From NCBI GenBank assembly GCA_946800325.1, contig OX326958.1, forward strand, positions 67,560,366 through 67,624,365: a stretch of 64,000 nt of DNA, read 5' to 3'. Positions within the stretch are counted from its first letter, which is position 1. Every line of letters starts with the position of its first letter. The notes beneath the pieces are model-generated. The model ran no database searches and had not been told where the DNA came from. It worked only from the letters and a program-made list of their open reading frames with translations. The stretch is from Luzula sylvatica. Lineage: Eukaryota > Streptophyta > Magnoliopsida > Poales > Juncaceae. Positions 1 to 10,069 of this stretch are shown here, one piece after another. The position numbers were made by a program, and so were the translations under genes.

Positions 1-2
1 TT

Positions 3-473
3 CCTCGCAATCCTACTCGATGGCTGGAGGGTGACACCCAAACCGAGGAACAGGAAAACGCCGACCCCGCCGATACTGACCTAAGCGGTGAAGCCCCGGA
101 TAGAAAACGTAAGAAGAAGGAGCGGGCAGAAAGCTCGAACGCCCCTTCAGAACACGACGAAAGGAGGTTTGCTTATATGAAGGCGTTATTCGAGGAGATG
201 GATGAGCGGGTTGAAAAACATGGACGAATAATGCGAGACGCATTTCGTGAGGACCTGCATGCTTCCGAGACCAGGATGATCGAGAATGTGGGTCGTCAAT
301 TTTCCGATCTCTATGTTCACCTTGGAAATCGCTTCGGGCCATACACGGCACCCCAAGACCGAGTCCCGCGTACCTCTCCTCATCAGACCACCGAGCATCC
401 GTCGGACTCCAACTCGGGACAATTCAATACCGACGCCTTCTTCGCAGCTGATCCGAGCGCCCAACCCGAATAG
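3..473 (+). CDS. C-terminal part of an env-like / extra ORF of the Sirevirus element
   Basis: The frame is open from the first bases of the window to a stop at 471-473, so this is the C-terminal 156 residues of a longer protein. It is rich in charged residues: an acidic stretch, then a basic RKRKKK cluster near residue 40, then a predicted helical, coiled-coil-like segment of about 60 residues (from MKALFEEMDERVEKHG), and a polar Ser/Pro/Thr/Asn-rich tail. No reverse transcriptase, integrase or membrane segment is visible. Its place just upstream of the polypurine tracts and 3' LTR fits the env-like ORF of Sireviruses, which is often coiled-coil near its end. It could also be a generic transposon-associated ORF. 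The function is not known. Confidence 0.5.
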   Translation, partial: PRNPTRWLEGDTQTEEQENADPADTDLSGEAPDRKRKKKERAESSNAPSEHDERRFAYMKALFEEMDERVEKHGRIMRDAFREDLHASETRMIENVGRQFSDLYVHLGNRFGPYTAPQDRVPRTSPHQTTEHPSDSNSGQFNTDAFFAADPSAQPE

Positions 474-1033
474 AACCCTTACACCGGCCCCAATGAGATG
501 TGATCGCCGGAGATGTTAAAAGTTTAAATGTGCTGTGTGTGTTATGTCATGATTCTTGTTTGTGAACAATTTGACTTGTTTATTGTTGTGTGTGTGTTTG
601 TATCGGCATGTGTCATGCCTTGAACTGAGTAGATTTGATTTAGTGTCAGTTTAAACTGTTGCATATATTTTGGTTTTTATTATTTATTTCTATATAACCT
701 ATCAGTCCAGAGGCGAGTGCGTTCGAACGCACCATTTTTTTCCGTTCGGAACGCACACAAAAACTGTTATATTTTCTTAAAAATCTGCTAAATTTTGAAA
801 AGATTGTCATCATTCAAAACAAAAGAATTTGATCATATTTACGAACTCATACATTCATCAATTCATTCTTTGAGGGGGAGCTCGCATTTAGGGGGAGCCT
901 TCCGTTGATGAAGTCTCCATGACCCTTTTGATCTATTTCAAAATGGGGGAGAAACGATCGTACGGAAAGTTCTCCACTAAATGTGAAACTCTCCAAACCG
1001 ACAGTGTTTTGAAATTAATCAAAAGGCGGAGTT
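474..1033 (+). other. 3' untranslated region of the Sirevirus element with repeated polypurine tracts
   Basis: G-rich purine tracts lie near 872-880 (TGAGGGGGAG), 889-897 (AGGGGGAGC), 941-953 (AAATGGGGGAGAAA) and 1021-1031 (AAAAGGCGGAG). The last abuts the LTR and is the probable plus-strand primer. Sireviruses are known for several such tracts upstream of the 3' LTR. A palindrome centred on TTCGAA (GTGCGTTCGAACGCAC) lies near 717-732, outside the LTR. Confidence 0.6.
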
Positions 1034-2427
1034 TGTTGGTTCAAATTTCCTGATAGTTTGATCATTTCAAAACACTGTCATTACTAATGTTTACATCCAG
1101 AAAAGTGCAGGATAACATAGGTACGATACGAAGATGAAGGAGGACTTCATTGGATTACATCAAGAATCAAGACATGAAGTCTCAAGATAAACAAGAAAAG
1201 AAGAAAACAAGGAAGGCCATTGGAATACATCAAGACTCAAGATGTTGAAGCCTTCCGTGAGTGGGATATGCCACAAATAAACCATAGGTACAAACCTAGT
1301 AGAACTCAAGTAAAATCATGTTCAAAATAACAAAGAGTTCAGTCAAGCGGGAAGTGCGTTCTGAACGAACTCAAAGTTCGTTCAGAACGGACTTGCTAAA
1401 TATCAAAACTTTAAAAGCTTGATTAGAACCAAACGTGTCACAGGGATGTGTGCGTTCGAACGAAGAATCATGTCCGTTCGAACGGATAATTAGAATCCGT
1501 TCAAACACCTTCTGAGTGCGTTGAACGGACAATCCTTCCTGTGAACGGAAAATGTCACAGGAATGTGTGCGTTCGAACGAACACACATGTGCGTTCGAAC
1601 GAACAACCTGGAATCCGTTCACCCACTTTTCAGTGCGTTGAACGGACTCTTGTTCCTGTGAACGCAAAATGCTATGTATAATTGAGTCCGTTACGAACGG
1701 ACAGTGTACGTTCGAACGGACCCAAGATGTACTTGCACGTTATTTTGAAACGGCTAGTGCAAACTTCAAGTGCGTTCTGAACGGACTGTAATGCGTTCGA
1801 ACGCACTACAAGTTTTCTGAAGGATTTCTATAGAGAGTATAAATAGAATCCTTCATGGGTCTCTCTCTCCCAACTCTTCATTTTCAAACATTCAAACCTA
1901 AAAAGAGAGAAACCCTAAGCTGTGATTATCTATATCCATTGATAGCTTGAGAAACCTCTTTAGATCATTGATCTACTTTCGATATTCTCCACTAATCGTA
2001 TCCCACTCACGTGACCGATCACGTTGTAGCTCGATTAGTGAAAAAGTGTAATAGGCTAGTGCAACAAAGTGTAAAGAGCCTAAGCTATAGATCGATAGAA
2101 GCGTGTAAATCGATCTAGGCAAATCCTTGTAATCGAGTTGAGTTGGAATTCAATCGAAAGCCAAAAAGAGGCACAAGGCATTCCCGGAGACGTAGGTACT
2201 CGCAAATAATTGAGTCGGTCAATTAAGCGAGTAAAGGGTGAGTTAAAGCTACAAAGCAACCACCTACCGAACTTCGTAAACAAACATCTTGTGTCAAAGT
2301 GTTTGTACGGTATCATCTTTATCATCTAAATTATTATTTATTCCGCACCGTAAATTAGGTTTAAATCTAAACTAAGTGTAAGTTAGATTGCCAAATTTAC
2401 CCCCCTCTAGGTTAGAATTAACCAACA
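1034..2427 (+). repeat. 3' LTR of Sirevirus-type element (1394 bp)
   Basis: It begins TGTTGGTTCAAAT and ends AGAATTAACCAACA, giving the inverted terminal repeat TGTTGGTT/AACCAACA. A related LTR lies inverted at 18301-19547, which fixes both ends. Between about 1340 and 1810 it carries many short palindromes centred on TTCGAA or TTCNGAA, such as TGTCCGTTCGAACGGA. The right end abuts a FAR1-like exon at 2428. The expected left target duplicate lies outside the window. Confidence 0.85.
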
Positions 2428-3595
2428 CGCAACCCATAATAATTGAATTCATGTGATGATTAACACCAACAAATGGAACAAAAGGCATGCCATACCTATA
2501 AAAAAGAGAATAAAAACTTTTAGTATATTCTGTTAAATACAAAAGTATATGTTGATTATAATAATTGTACATTTCTAGTGGTTAAATTTCATATAAATTA
2601 TTATAAATTACAGAAAATATAAAAAAGTACATATTAGTCATGTATGTTGCATCAAAGGAAATCACATCGCCGAAGTATTTGTAAGATTGTCGTGAATATG
2701 AATCAGCCCAGAAAACCCTTTCGAGACAATCATCATCATCGAAATCAACCTTAAAAAAGAACATTGGATCGACCAATTGTTTATTTTGAAAATACGATAA
2801 GAGAGCTTTGGTATCTCCTTTTGGTTTGTTAGCAGCTCTTATGTTTGTAATTAGGTTTCTGGCATCTTTCTTCGTAAAACCACATGAAATTTCTGAGCCA
2901 CCTCCAATTGCTATGACTGAATTAACATTAGCTTCAACAGATAGACCGGCTATTTCATTCATTTCAATTTGCCTTTTTATAAACATTGGTAATGAACGAA
3001 AGCATCTGAATTTATGTGATATTCCGGGTGTGAGTTCATGATTGTGATCCAGATTTACAGATTTGTAATACCATTCACCATTAATGTCATCACCAAATGG
3101 TGTGATTTGCACCATTGCTTTACAATTAATTTTGACGTCGAGCCTCCTCCTATACATTACCAATTTATCAGATTTGTGATTTGGGGAACCTTCTCTGGTA
3201 CACTTGAATAATTGACGAGGTCTTTTTTGGTTTTTGTCACTACCACCTTTCTTAACTATACCAAAACCGGCATTATAGGCATACCAGTAGTAGAAATCTT
3301 CGGCATGTTTGAGAGAAGGGAATTTCATGTTAAGAACTGGTATGTATTCTGTCTTCAATTCTGGTTGAATGAATTCATGAGGATTAATTTCAGGTTTTTC
3401 TGAATTTCCAATATCAGATGTTTCGTCTTGATCAACTCCGTTGGTACTGAAGTCATCATTTTCTTTCGAAGCTTCTTGTATTGGTAAAATTGGATTGTTA
3501 ACATTGAGTAGATCGTTGTTCGAGCCAGTAGACATTCTGCAAAATAAAAATAAAAACAGAAGAGAAATGTAATTTAGAATAGTATAATTTGTCAA

Positions 3596-4135
3596 TATAT
3601 ATGATTTAATTTAGCAAAATATATGATTTAATTTATCAATATATATGATTGAATCGAGCAAAATATATTATTGAATCTAGCAAAATATATGATTGATTTA
3701 GCAAAATATATGATTGAATCTAGCAAAATATATGTTTGAATTTACCAAAATATATGATTGAATCTAGCAAAATATATGATTGAATCTACCAAACTATATG
3801 ATTGAATCTAGCAAAATATATGATTGAATCTTGAATCTAGCAAAATATGTGATTGAATCTACCAAACTATATGATTGAATCTAGCAAAATATATGATTGA
3901 ATCTAGCAAAATATATGATTGAATTTACCAAAAATATATGATTGAATCTGGCAAAATATATGATTGATCTAGCAAAATATATGATTGATTTTAGCAAAAT
4001 ATATATTGAATTTATTTAAATATGCAATTGAATCTAGCAAGATACACGATTGAATTAACAAAATATATGATTCAATCTAACAAAAATAGCAAAATATATG
4101 ATTAAATATAACAAGATGATATATGAATGAATGTA
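3596..4135. repeat. 22-bp tandem minisatellite array inside the 5' UTR intron
   Basis: About twenty degenerate copies of a 22-bp unit, close to ATATATGATTGAATCTAGCAAA, fill most of the inferred 5' UTR intron (3537-4290) of the FAR1-like gene. Units differ by single substitutions and small indels (AGC/ACC, GAATCTA/GATTTA). Confidence 0.85.
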
Positions 4136-4290
4136 GATAAAAAAAACAGAAGAGAAATGTAATTTAGAATAGTAGAATTTGATCGTATTAATATATTTTG
4201 CTTTTTTCTAATTATATTTTGTTAATATCAGAAAAATTATTAGATAAATATAAACAGTAATTAAAATTTAAAATTTCAAAAGTAGAATAC

Positions 4291-4510
4291 CTGTAAAAGA
4301 ATTCTGAAGCTTAAGATCTGGGAGCAACGTTAAGAGAATTTCAATGACAATAAGAGCTCAGATCGGTTCAGATCGGCGAAGGCGAGCACGGCCGATATCG
4401 AGGATGGACAGCATCAATGAGATCGCCGAGGAAACGAACAATAAGAACTCAGATCGGTTATAACTGAGATAGGCGGGTATGTTGGCAGAAGAAAGATTTG
4501 AAAGAATAGC
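4291..4510 (-). other. Probable non-coding first exon (5' UTR) of the FAR1-like gene
   Basis: This GC-richer island between the two AT-rich arrays ends, on the minus strand, in a good donor (CTTTTACAG|GTATTC at 4290/4291) matching the acceptor at 3537. It repeats the motif CAGATCGG four times. The boundary at about 4500 is a guess and no coding frame is apparent. Confidence 0.45.
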
Positions 4511-4589
4511 AGAAGTATATTTTACAAAGTAGTCCCTCCGTGTGTTTATTTTGTTATTTTTAAGTCCTTATATTATTTTATTTTTAAAT

Positions 4590-5060
4590 CCAAAAATATA
4601 TTTTGCTAGATTACAATCGTATATTTATCTACATTAAATCATATATCTTGTTACATTAATTCATATATTTTTCTATTTTTGTAATATTCAATCATATATT
4701 TTGTATATTCGATCGTGTATCTTGCTAGATTCAATCGTATATTTAAATAAATTCAATAATGTATTTCGCAAAAATCAATCATATATTTTGCTATATTCAT
4801 TTATATAATTTTTTTAATTCAATCATATATTTTTAAAAATTCAATCATATATTTTGCTAAATTCCATCATATATTTTTCTAAATTCAATTATATATTTTG
4901 GTAAATTAAATCATATATTTTGCTAAATTCAATCATTTTGAGAACTTTTTATAATATTCAGATATTTTAGGATGAAATATTTCCTCTCTTAGTATGTATT
5001 GAGAACTTTTTTTGAGAACATTTTTTGCTAAATTCAATCATATATATTGAGAACTTTTTT
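4590..5060. repeat. Second 22-bp array, inverted relative to the one at 3596-4135
   Basis: The units read CAATCATATATTTTGCTAAATT, which is the reverse complement of the unit in the first array. The two arrays therefore form a large imperfect inverted repeat around the 5' UTR exon. Confidence 0.8.
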
Positions 5061-5501
5061 TGGATGAAATATTTCCTCTCTTAGTATTCAATAGTTATTT
5101 TCTCTTAGTATGTTAAACTAATATTTTTGGAGAATATTTTACAATAACTAGTACAAGTATTCAAATTTTTTTTTTATAATATTCAGATATATTCAGCAGA
5201 ATAATACAAACTATACCAATTGTAGTTTTTATATATATAATAATGGTTAATTGCCTGAATTTACTACATTAATTCTAAAAAGTATCACTCACATGTCACA
5301 GGAAAAGAATTAGAAGTTATGTAAATAAATATTACAAAAATCATCACGTCTGCAATGAAAAAGAATTAATATCAAGATTTTAATAAAACTGAAAAATATA
5401 ACAATTCCAGTCACATTTAAAGTTCAATATCACAATTACAATACATCGCACATAAAATTCTGGTACTGATAAATAATTAAGCAAAACAATATATAAATTA
5501 G
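5061..5501. other. AT-rich spacer
   Basis: No ORF, repeat or RNA gene is recognised. Composition is strongly AT-rich with short poly(A/T) runs. Confidence 0.6.
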
Positions 5502-5866
5502 TTCGAAAATAAAACACGAAAAATATAATTGTAACGAAAATCAGACATCTCGTACGGGTACGTCTTCTCTTCTTCTTTGCTCTTCATCCCGCATTCTCTG
5601 TCATCTCCTCATTTTCCTGAAAAGCAGGCAGCGCAAATGGAGGCCATTCCATCTCGTACTATGGTAGATTCTTCCATTCCTTTCGAAAATAAAACACGAA
5701 AAATATAATTGTAACGAAAATCAGACATCTCGTACGGGTACGTCTTCTCTTCTTCTTTGCTCTTCATCCCGCATTCTCTGTCATCTCCTCATTTTCCTGA
5801 AAAGCAGGCAGCGCAAATGGAGGCCATTCCATCTCGTACTATGGTAGATTCTTCCATTCCTTTCGA
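5502..5866. repeat. Perfect 180-bp tandem duplication
   Basis: Bases 5502-5686 are repeated exactly at 5682-5866, so the period is 180 bp with no mismatch visible. Each unit holds a pyrimidine-rich leader and an ATG (5638 and 5818) opening a short frame starting MEAIPSRTMVDSSIPF. The second copy reads on for about 12 residues before a stop. It looks like the first exon of a gene or a captured exon. No downstream exon was found. Confidence 0.9.
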
Positions 5867-7379
5867 CAAAGTCAGCACTTTTTACCCATCAAATTTATTC
5901 CAAACTTGATGGAAGAAATTACCTTGTTTAGAGATATCAAATTGAATCTTTATTTGAGGGATTTGGGTCCCAATCGTTCCTCACTGGTATTGTTGTTCTC
6001 ATTTATGCCTAAATTCCAAAAAATAAGCTTTGTTTATTAAAATTGTTCCTACTTTTGAATGTCAACTAATTGCATAGAAACAAAAAAAACGAATAAAATC
6101 TCTTAGTAATTTGCAACTAGAAAAAATCAATTAAGAAAAAAGACATCGGATTAAAATAGTCAGATTCATACCCGAAGAGATTGTCTCGTCGTCTTGGCGG
6201 AGAAGGAGGACGCGAGAAGAAACTGACTAGGGAGAAGGAGGACGTGAGAAGAAAGGCCAGCGTCTCATATCGTCTCGTCGCCATTGGTGTTGTCCGAAGA
6301 GATTGTGTCGTCGTCTTGGCGGAGTGGGGACGCGAGAAGAAACGAAGCCCGCTTGGAACTGTTTAATATAGGAAATTTATAAAAGAGCCCCTCCGTGTGT
6401 TGGACATTTATAAAAGAATCCCTCCGCCTGTACTTGTATTAATTTTTAGGTCCTTGGATTCGTTTTGTGGATTCTTTTTGTGGATTCTATTTAGCATATA
6501 TATATATACACGTGAATGGAAAGTAACGTCTATTTTGGAATGCACCAAATACATTCAAAATTTAAGAAAAAAAATCAAACTGACATATGTGTCGATATTC
6601 TATCGATAGCGTGTACACGAATTGCACGTTCGTACAATACATATTTTTTTTCCTACTTGTAATTAACAATCCAAACAAGCTAGTGCACAAAAATAAGCTC
6701 TAAATCGAAATTTGTTGACAATTCCACAATTCCACAATACATTGCCTAATATAGATGTAGGCTTAATCTGACCACTGATCACGGAGAGTCCACACTCCAA
6801 TCAAGAACCATAATTGAAGATGCATCTACAAGTTACAACCCGCCACAAAGAAAATTCACTTTCTGTACTTTCCCAAAATGTGAACCCGGTCCAGAACAGA
6901 GTAGAGTCAGACAAATTACGGTCTATTATGGGACCGACATGATATTATATTGTTTTCTGAATAGGAACGAGACTTGCTTCATTAAAATCTTTGTTGAACA
7001 TATAAATGGAGAATTGGAGAATTAATTTAGTAGCTCAAAATTAAGATGTTATAATACTCTGTTCCGAAGCCATCCCCCGGTATAGGGTTTTGTTGTAGGA
7101 CTTGAAACTAAGCAATGAGGTTTGAGATTAAATACTTTCTATTGTTGATGAGATCTTGAGAAAGCATTGCGTTTATGTATGGTATAGCTAGCAATAAGCA
7201 ATGAGGTTTGAAACTAAGTTATGATTTTTTTATATAATGTCCATGAGTCTCGAATCCATAAAGTATTTTTAACATATGTTTTTATTGTGTTAAGCATTTA
7301 ATAAAACCCTATTGGTTGTCAAGCATTCAACCAACTAGCAATAAGCAATAAAGAGTTTCTAACATATGTTATTTACTCA
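5867..7379. other. Intergenic region without a supported gene
   Basis: It holds an imperfect direct repeat (about 6174-6230 and 6296-6343, sharing GTCGTCTTGGCGGAG and GGACGCGAGAAGAAAC). It also holds a sequence near 6380 (CCCTCCGTGTGTT) that resembles one at about 4533. The only ORFs here open with TTG and look like 5' UTR or spacer sequence. Confidence 0.5.
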
Positions 7380-7613
7380 TATTTATTCTAATTTTATTTA
7401 GATTTTAAATTTTAATTTTAATTTTGATTATGTTATTTTGATACGTTAGAAGTATTCGACAGGTGAAGTATCCGAGAAACATCCGTTATTATTTTATAAT
7501 AAGATAATTCGATACGTCGCAGGGAATATCCGATACGTATCTTATGAGGATCGTATTGGTATCGGTATCTGCTACAATATAACTTGAATTTTGAAGTGCC
7601 TATACAACATAGT
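7380..7613 (+). repeat. Degenerate copy of the GATACG-rich hAT element
   Basis: From about 7440 to 7613 it resembles the right half of the element at 18252-19991 (GTTAGAAGTAT, GTATCCGA-type motifs, and an end reading ACAACATAG like GCAACATAG). The left half is not recognisable. Confidence 0.5.
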
Positions 7614-8427
7614 TAATGTTAAAAGCATTGAGGGATTTTGAGACAACTCTTTGGGAGGCGAAATAATACTAAAAGTAACTTCAGAACGAAAAACAAACAA
7701 GAAAACTCTACATTCTTATAATAAAAAATATTTAAATCGTTAATAATATACATTATTTGCCCAATTTTTTGGAATGGTCATAATGCCCTCCTTTGCGATT
7801 CCGATAAAAAACCTAAACAAAAAAAAGCAGCGAGTATACACTCACATAAACAAATCACCGAAATAATACCGAATCTTATATGTTATTAATATATTGACTT
7901 AGATATTGGGGGAATTCGCCTAAATCATTAACACTTATGTGTTTGTTTTATTTCAGTAGATGTATTTTGTTGAGGTTAGTATCACTATTCTCAATGATAT
8001 GTTTCTTCCGTATTTCTTTTTTGAAGGAATTGTATCTTCCATATTTGTACCGGTCAAGTTAATTTTCTGAATTAAATGGATTATCCCGAAAGAGTTTGTC
8101 TGGTCAGAACCATTCCTGTGCGAAGAAGTGTTTAATTAATACATACATGATTTTGTTAATTTAACCGTTGTTTCTACAAAAATTAATTGATTAATATAAA
8201 ATAGGACCCAAGTGTAATACAATTCTCTTAATTAGAAAGTTATAACCACCATTTCAAAATTATTACCATCATAGCTCATAAAGAATTCCCAATACACCAT
8301 GAAAAAAAGCATATTAATGAACTCTTTAGTCTTTAGGCAAAACTTGGAAGCAAAAATCCGGAAAGAACAAAAAAACTAAATCAAAAGAAACTGCTATTTG
8401 AACTTACAACTAATGAATAGCAAGAAA
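7614..8427. other. Intergenic region, nothing recognised
   Basis: AT-rich, with no ORF over 60 codons and no clear repeat. The right part is probably 3' flank of the peptide gene that follows. Confidence 0.5.
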
Positions 8428-8479
8428 TTATTGGAAGCTATCAAAATATATAATCCTTAGCTTGTCATCATTTCGGCGA

Positions 8480-8698
8480 TCATCTGTGTCCTGGTCCCTT
8501 CGGGCTTGGTCCGGATGCCAGTCGTGCCGCCCAACAGACCATTGTCGACCTCGCTTTCTGATAAACCGTGCCAAGCTCCATCGCACCAACACTTGCGCCA
8601 TGCTCAGAAATATCTCTAATGGCATCAACTTTTGTTGCACAGAAGATGTATACAAGAACTACTAGCAAGAGAATTGTCAAACTTCTTTGGAAGTGCAT
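8480..8698 (-). CDS. PIP-like (PAMP-induced secreted peptide-like) precursor
   Basis: A 72-residue protein from a true ATG at 8698. Residues 1 to about 26 are a signal peptide (basic start, then an LLLVVLVYIF core, then VDA), so the product should enter the secretory pathway. A short variable region follows. The C-terminus (residues 59-72) reads RLASGPSPKGPGHR, which carries the SGPSxxGxGH signature of the PIP/PIPL peptide family. Members of that family are cleaved to short apoplastic peptides that amplify immune signalling, in Arabidopsis through the receptor kinase RLK7. One extra Arg follows the His. Length and single-exon structure suit the family. It could belong to the related IDA/CEP-like groups, but the motif favours PIP. 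No sequence defect is seen. Confidence 0.8.
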   Translation of the reverse strand: MHFQRSLTILLLVVLVYIFCATKVDAIRDISEHGASVGAMELGTVYQKARSTMVCWAARLASGPSPKGPGHR

Positions 8699-8898
8699 GC
8701 TGAGGATTAAAATGGAATTTAGTAGGGGAGTTACATGAGGGTGTTTCTTTCTTTGAATTCAGAGGATGAGGAGCTTTTGCTGACTCTTGGAAAGGATCAA
8801 TGAAATTTAAACTGTAAAGACTGTCCTTGTCCTTGTTAAAATAGTAGTTTTCTAGGGATTTGGGAATTTGATTGAAAATAAGGAAACCTTGACCAGTG

Positions 8899-8904
8899 TT
8901 TATA
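8899..8904 (-). promoter_or_regulatory. Candidate TATA box of the PIP-like gene
   Basis: TATAAA on the minus strand (CCTATAAACACTGG), about 200 bp upstream of the ATG. A W-box core, TTGACC, lies beside it at 8889-8894 on the plus strand. WRKY control is known for some PIP genes but is only a suggestion here. Confidence 0.4.
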
Positions 8905-9288
8905 GGCTAGGAGTTGCTATACCCAAAATAGCTAAGGCAATTATTTCTTTATTAGGTAAAAACAAAATCTTAAGAACTTATTTGTTTTTATAATAAACGG
9001 AGAAAGATCACGTGTCCTTCGTCCACTAATATCAATAAATTTTGAGCTCACAATCTTTCACAATATATGACTTTTTGTATTTTACACTCAACGAACTAGA
9101 CTATAAATTAATCAAAAAACAAAACAAAAAACTAGACTATGAGTCCATTGACATCTTAAGAACTTATTATCCTTGTACAAAAATGATCATTGAAAATGTG
9201 CACAAAGAAAAAATTGTTTAATAATTTATTTTATACAATCTTGTTTCTCCGAATTCATAATCATTTGTCGTGTGACAGTTAACTATTG
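8905..9288. other. Spacer upstream of the PIP-like gene
   Basis: AT-rich; nothing beyond possible promoter sequence is recognised. Confidence 0.4.
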
Positions 9289-9296
9289 GATTAAGG

Positions 9297-9470
9297 CAAT
9301 TATTTAAATAGCGTCGCAAATAGCGATAAATATTTCTCAAACGTAATACCGCAATACCGCAATCTATTAAATAGCGACATTATATCGATGCTATAATACA
9401 CAATAGCGATGGTCACGTGTAAATTGTAGTACGAGTGCAATGGACTGCCATAGCGCAATTTAAAACATTG
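9297..9470. mobile_element. hAT-type MITE (174 bp)
   Basis: The ends are CAATTATTTAAATAGCG and, inverted, CAATGTTTTAAATTGCG. The 8-bp flanks are GATTAAGG (9289-9296) and GTTTAAGG (9471-9478), matching at 7 of 8 positions. Eight-base target duplications and CA...TG ends suit the hAT superfamily. The interior repeats the word ATAGCG. Confidence 0.75.
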
Positions 9471-9791
9471 GTTTAAGGTGTTACTCGTATTTTTTTGTCA
9501 GTCATCGGTAAATATCACATGACAATTAGTTATTGATTTGAGATATCACATTTTTTATTTAGGTATTCAAATTTATCTTGATTCTTCGGCACAATCACCT
9601 ACTAGAACAATGAATAAAATATAAGAAATTTTTCGATAATGAAGTGAAAGCTGCGATTGCATGGTGATGACATGTTGCTAGACAATTTGGAAAAACAAAT
9701 AGAAGACTCTTCGATCATCGACAAATACCCTACTATCTATTAACACAAGAAACTATTGAAGAAGTCGAAAAATGACAATCACATTGTTAGA

Positions 9792-9991
9792 NNNNNNNNN
9801 NNNNNNNNNNNNNNNNNNNNNNNNNNNNNNNNNNNNNNNNNNNNNNNNNNNNNNNNNNNNNNNNNNNNNNNNNNNNNNNNNNNNNNNNNNNNNNNNNNNN
9901 NNNNNNNNNNNNNNNNNNNNNNNNNNNNNNNNNNNNNNNNNNNNNNNNNNNNNNNNNNNNNNNNNNNNNNNNNNNNNNNNNNNNNNNNNNN
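9792..9991. other. Assembly gap (200 N)
   Basis: Exactly 200 N, a common placeholder for a gap of unknown size. Open frames crossing it are artefacts. Confidence 0.99.
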
Positions 9992-10069
9992 TAAGTTCTG
10001 TTCGAAACTCCCAATATTTTTGTTTAGACGATAAAAATATATGAAACATTACATAAGGGCATTACATAT

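Larger units (their letters stand above)
1..2427 (+). mobile_element. Sirevirus-type Copia LTR retrotransposon, 3' part
   Basis: The window opens inside an LTR element read on the plus strand. In order it shows the end of an open frame (to 473), an untranslated stretch with four G-rich purine tracts, and a 3' LTR at 1034-2427. A long 3' spacer with several polypurine tracts, an extra ORF after pol, and an LTR ending in a C-run just before the terminal inverted repeat are known traits of the Sirevirus lineage of Ty1/Copia. The gag-pol part would lie to the left of the window. Lineage is inferred; reverse transcriptase is not visible here. Confidence 0.75.
2428..4510 (-). pseudogene. FAR1/FHY3-like gene truncated by an LTR insertion
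   Basis: Reading leftwards, the coding start is the ATG at 3535, just after an acceptor (TTTTGCAG|A). Exon 2 (2631-3535) encodes about 300 residues: an acidic N-terminus, then a FAR1 DNA-binding (WRKY-GCM1-like) domain with KFPSLKHAEDFYYWYAYNAG, two Cys-containing strands and a DHNHEL zinc-binding motif, then the start of a MULE-type transposase domain (VFWADSYSRQSYKYFGDVISFDATY). A 135-bp GT-AG intron (2496-2630) joins in frame to 2428-2495 (YGMPFVPFVGVNHH...MGC), where the Sirevirus LTR cuts it. The rest of the transposase domain and any SWIM domain are missing. FAR1 proteins are transcription factors derived from MULE transposases and act in the nucleus. A non-coding first exon is inferred at 4291 to about 4500 (donor ACAG|GTATTC at 4290). 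It may be a host FRS gene or a MULE transposase. Confidence 0.8.

Noticed and set aside
3596..4135. Regularly spaced short repeats as a possible CRISPR array
   Set aside because: The units are contiguous 22-mers without unique spacers, in a plant nuclear context; a minisatellite.
6181..6366. 61-residue ORF with Arg/Glu/Lys repeats
   Set aside because: Begins with TTG and arises from an imperfect direct repeat; more like UTR or spacer.
9753..10049. Open frames running through the N block
   Set aside because: They consist almost wholly of unknown residues; an artefact of the 200-base gap.
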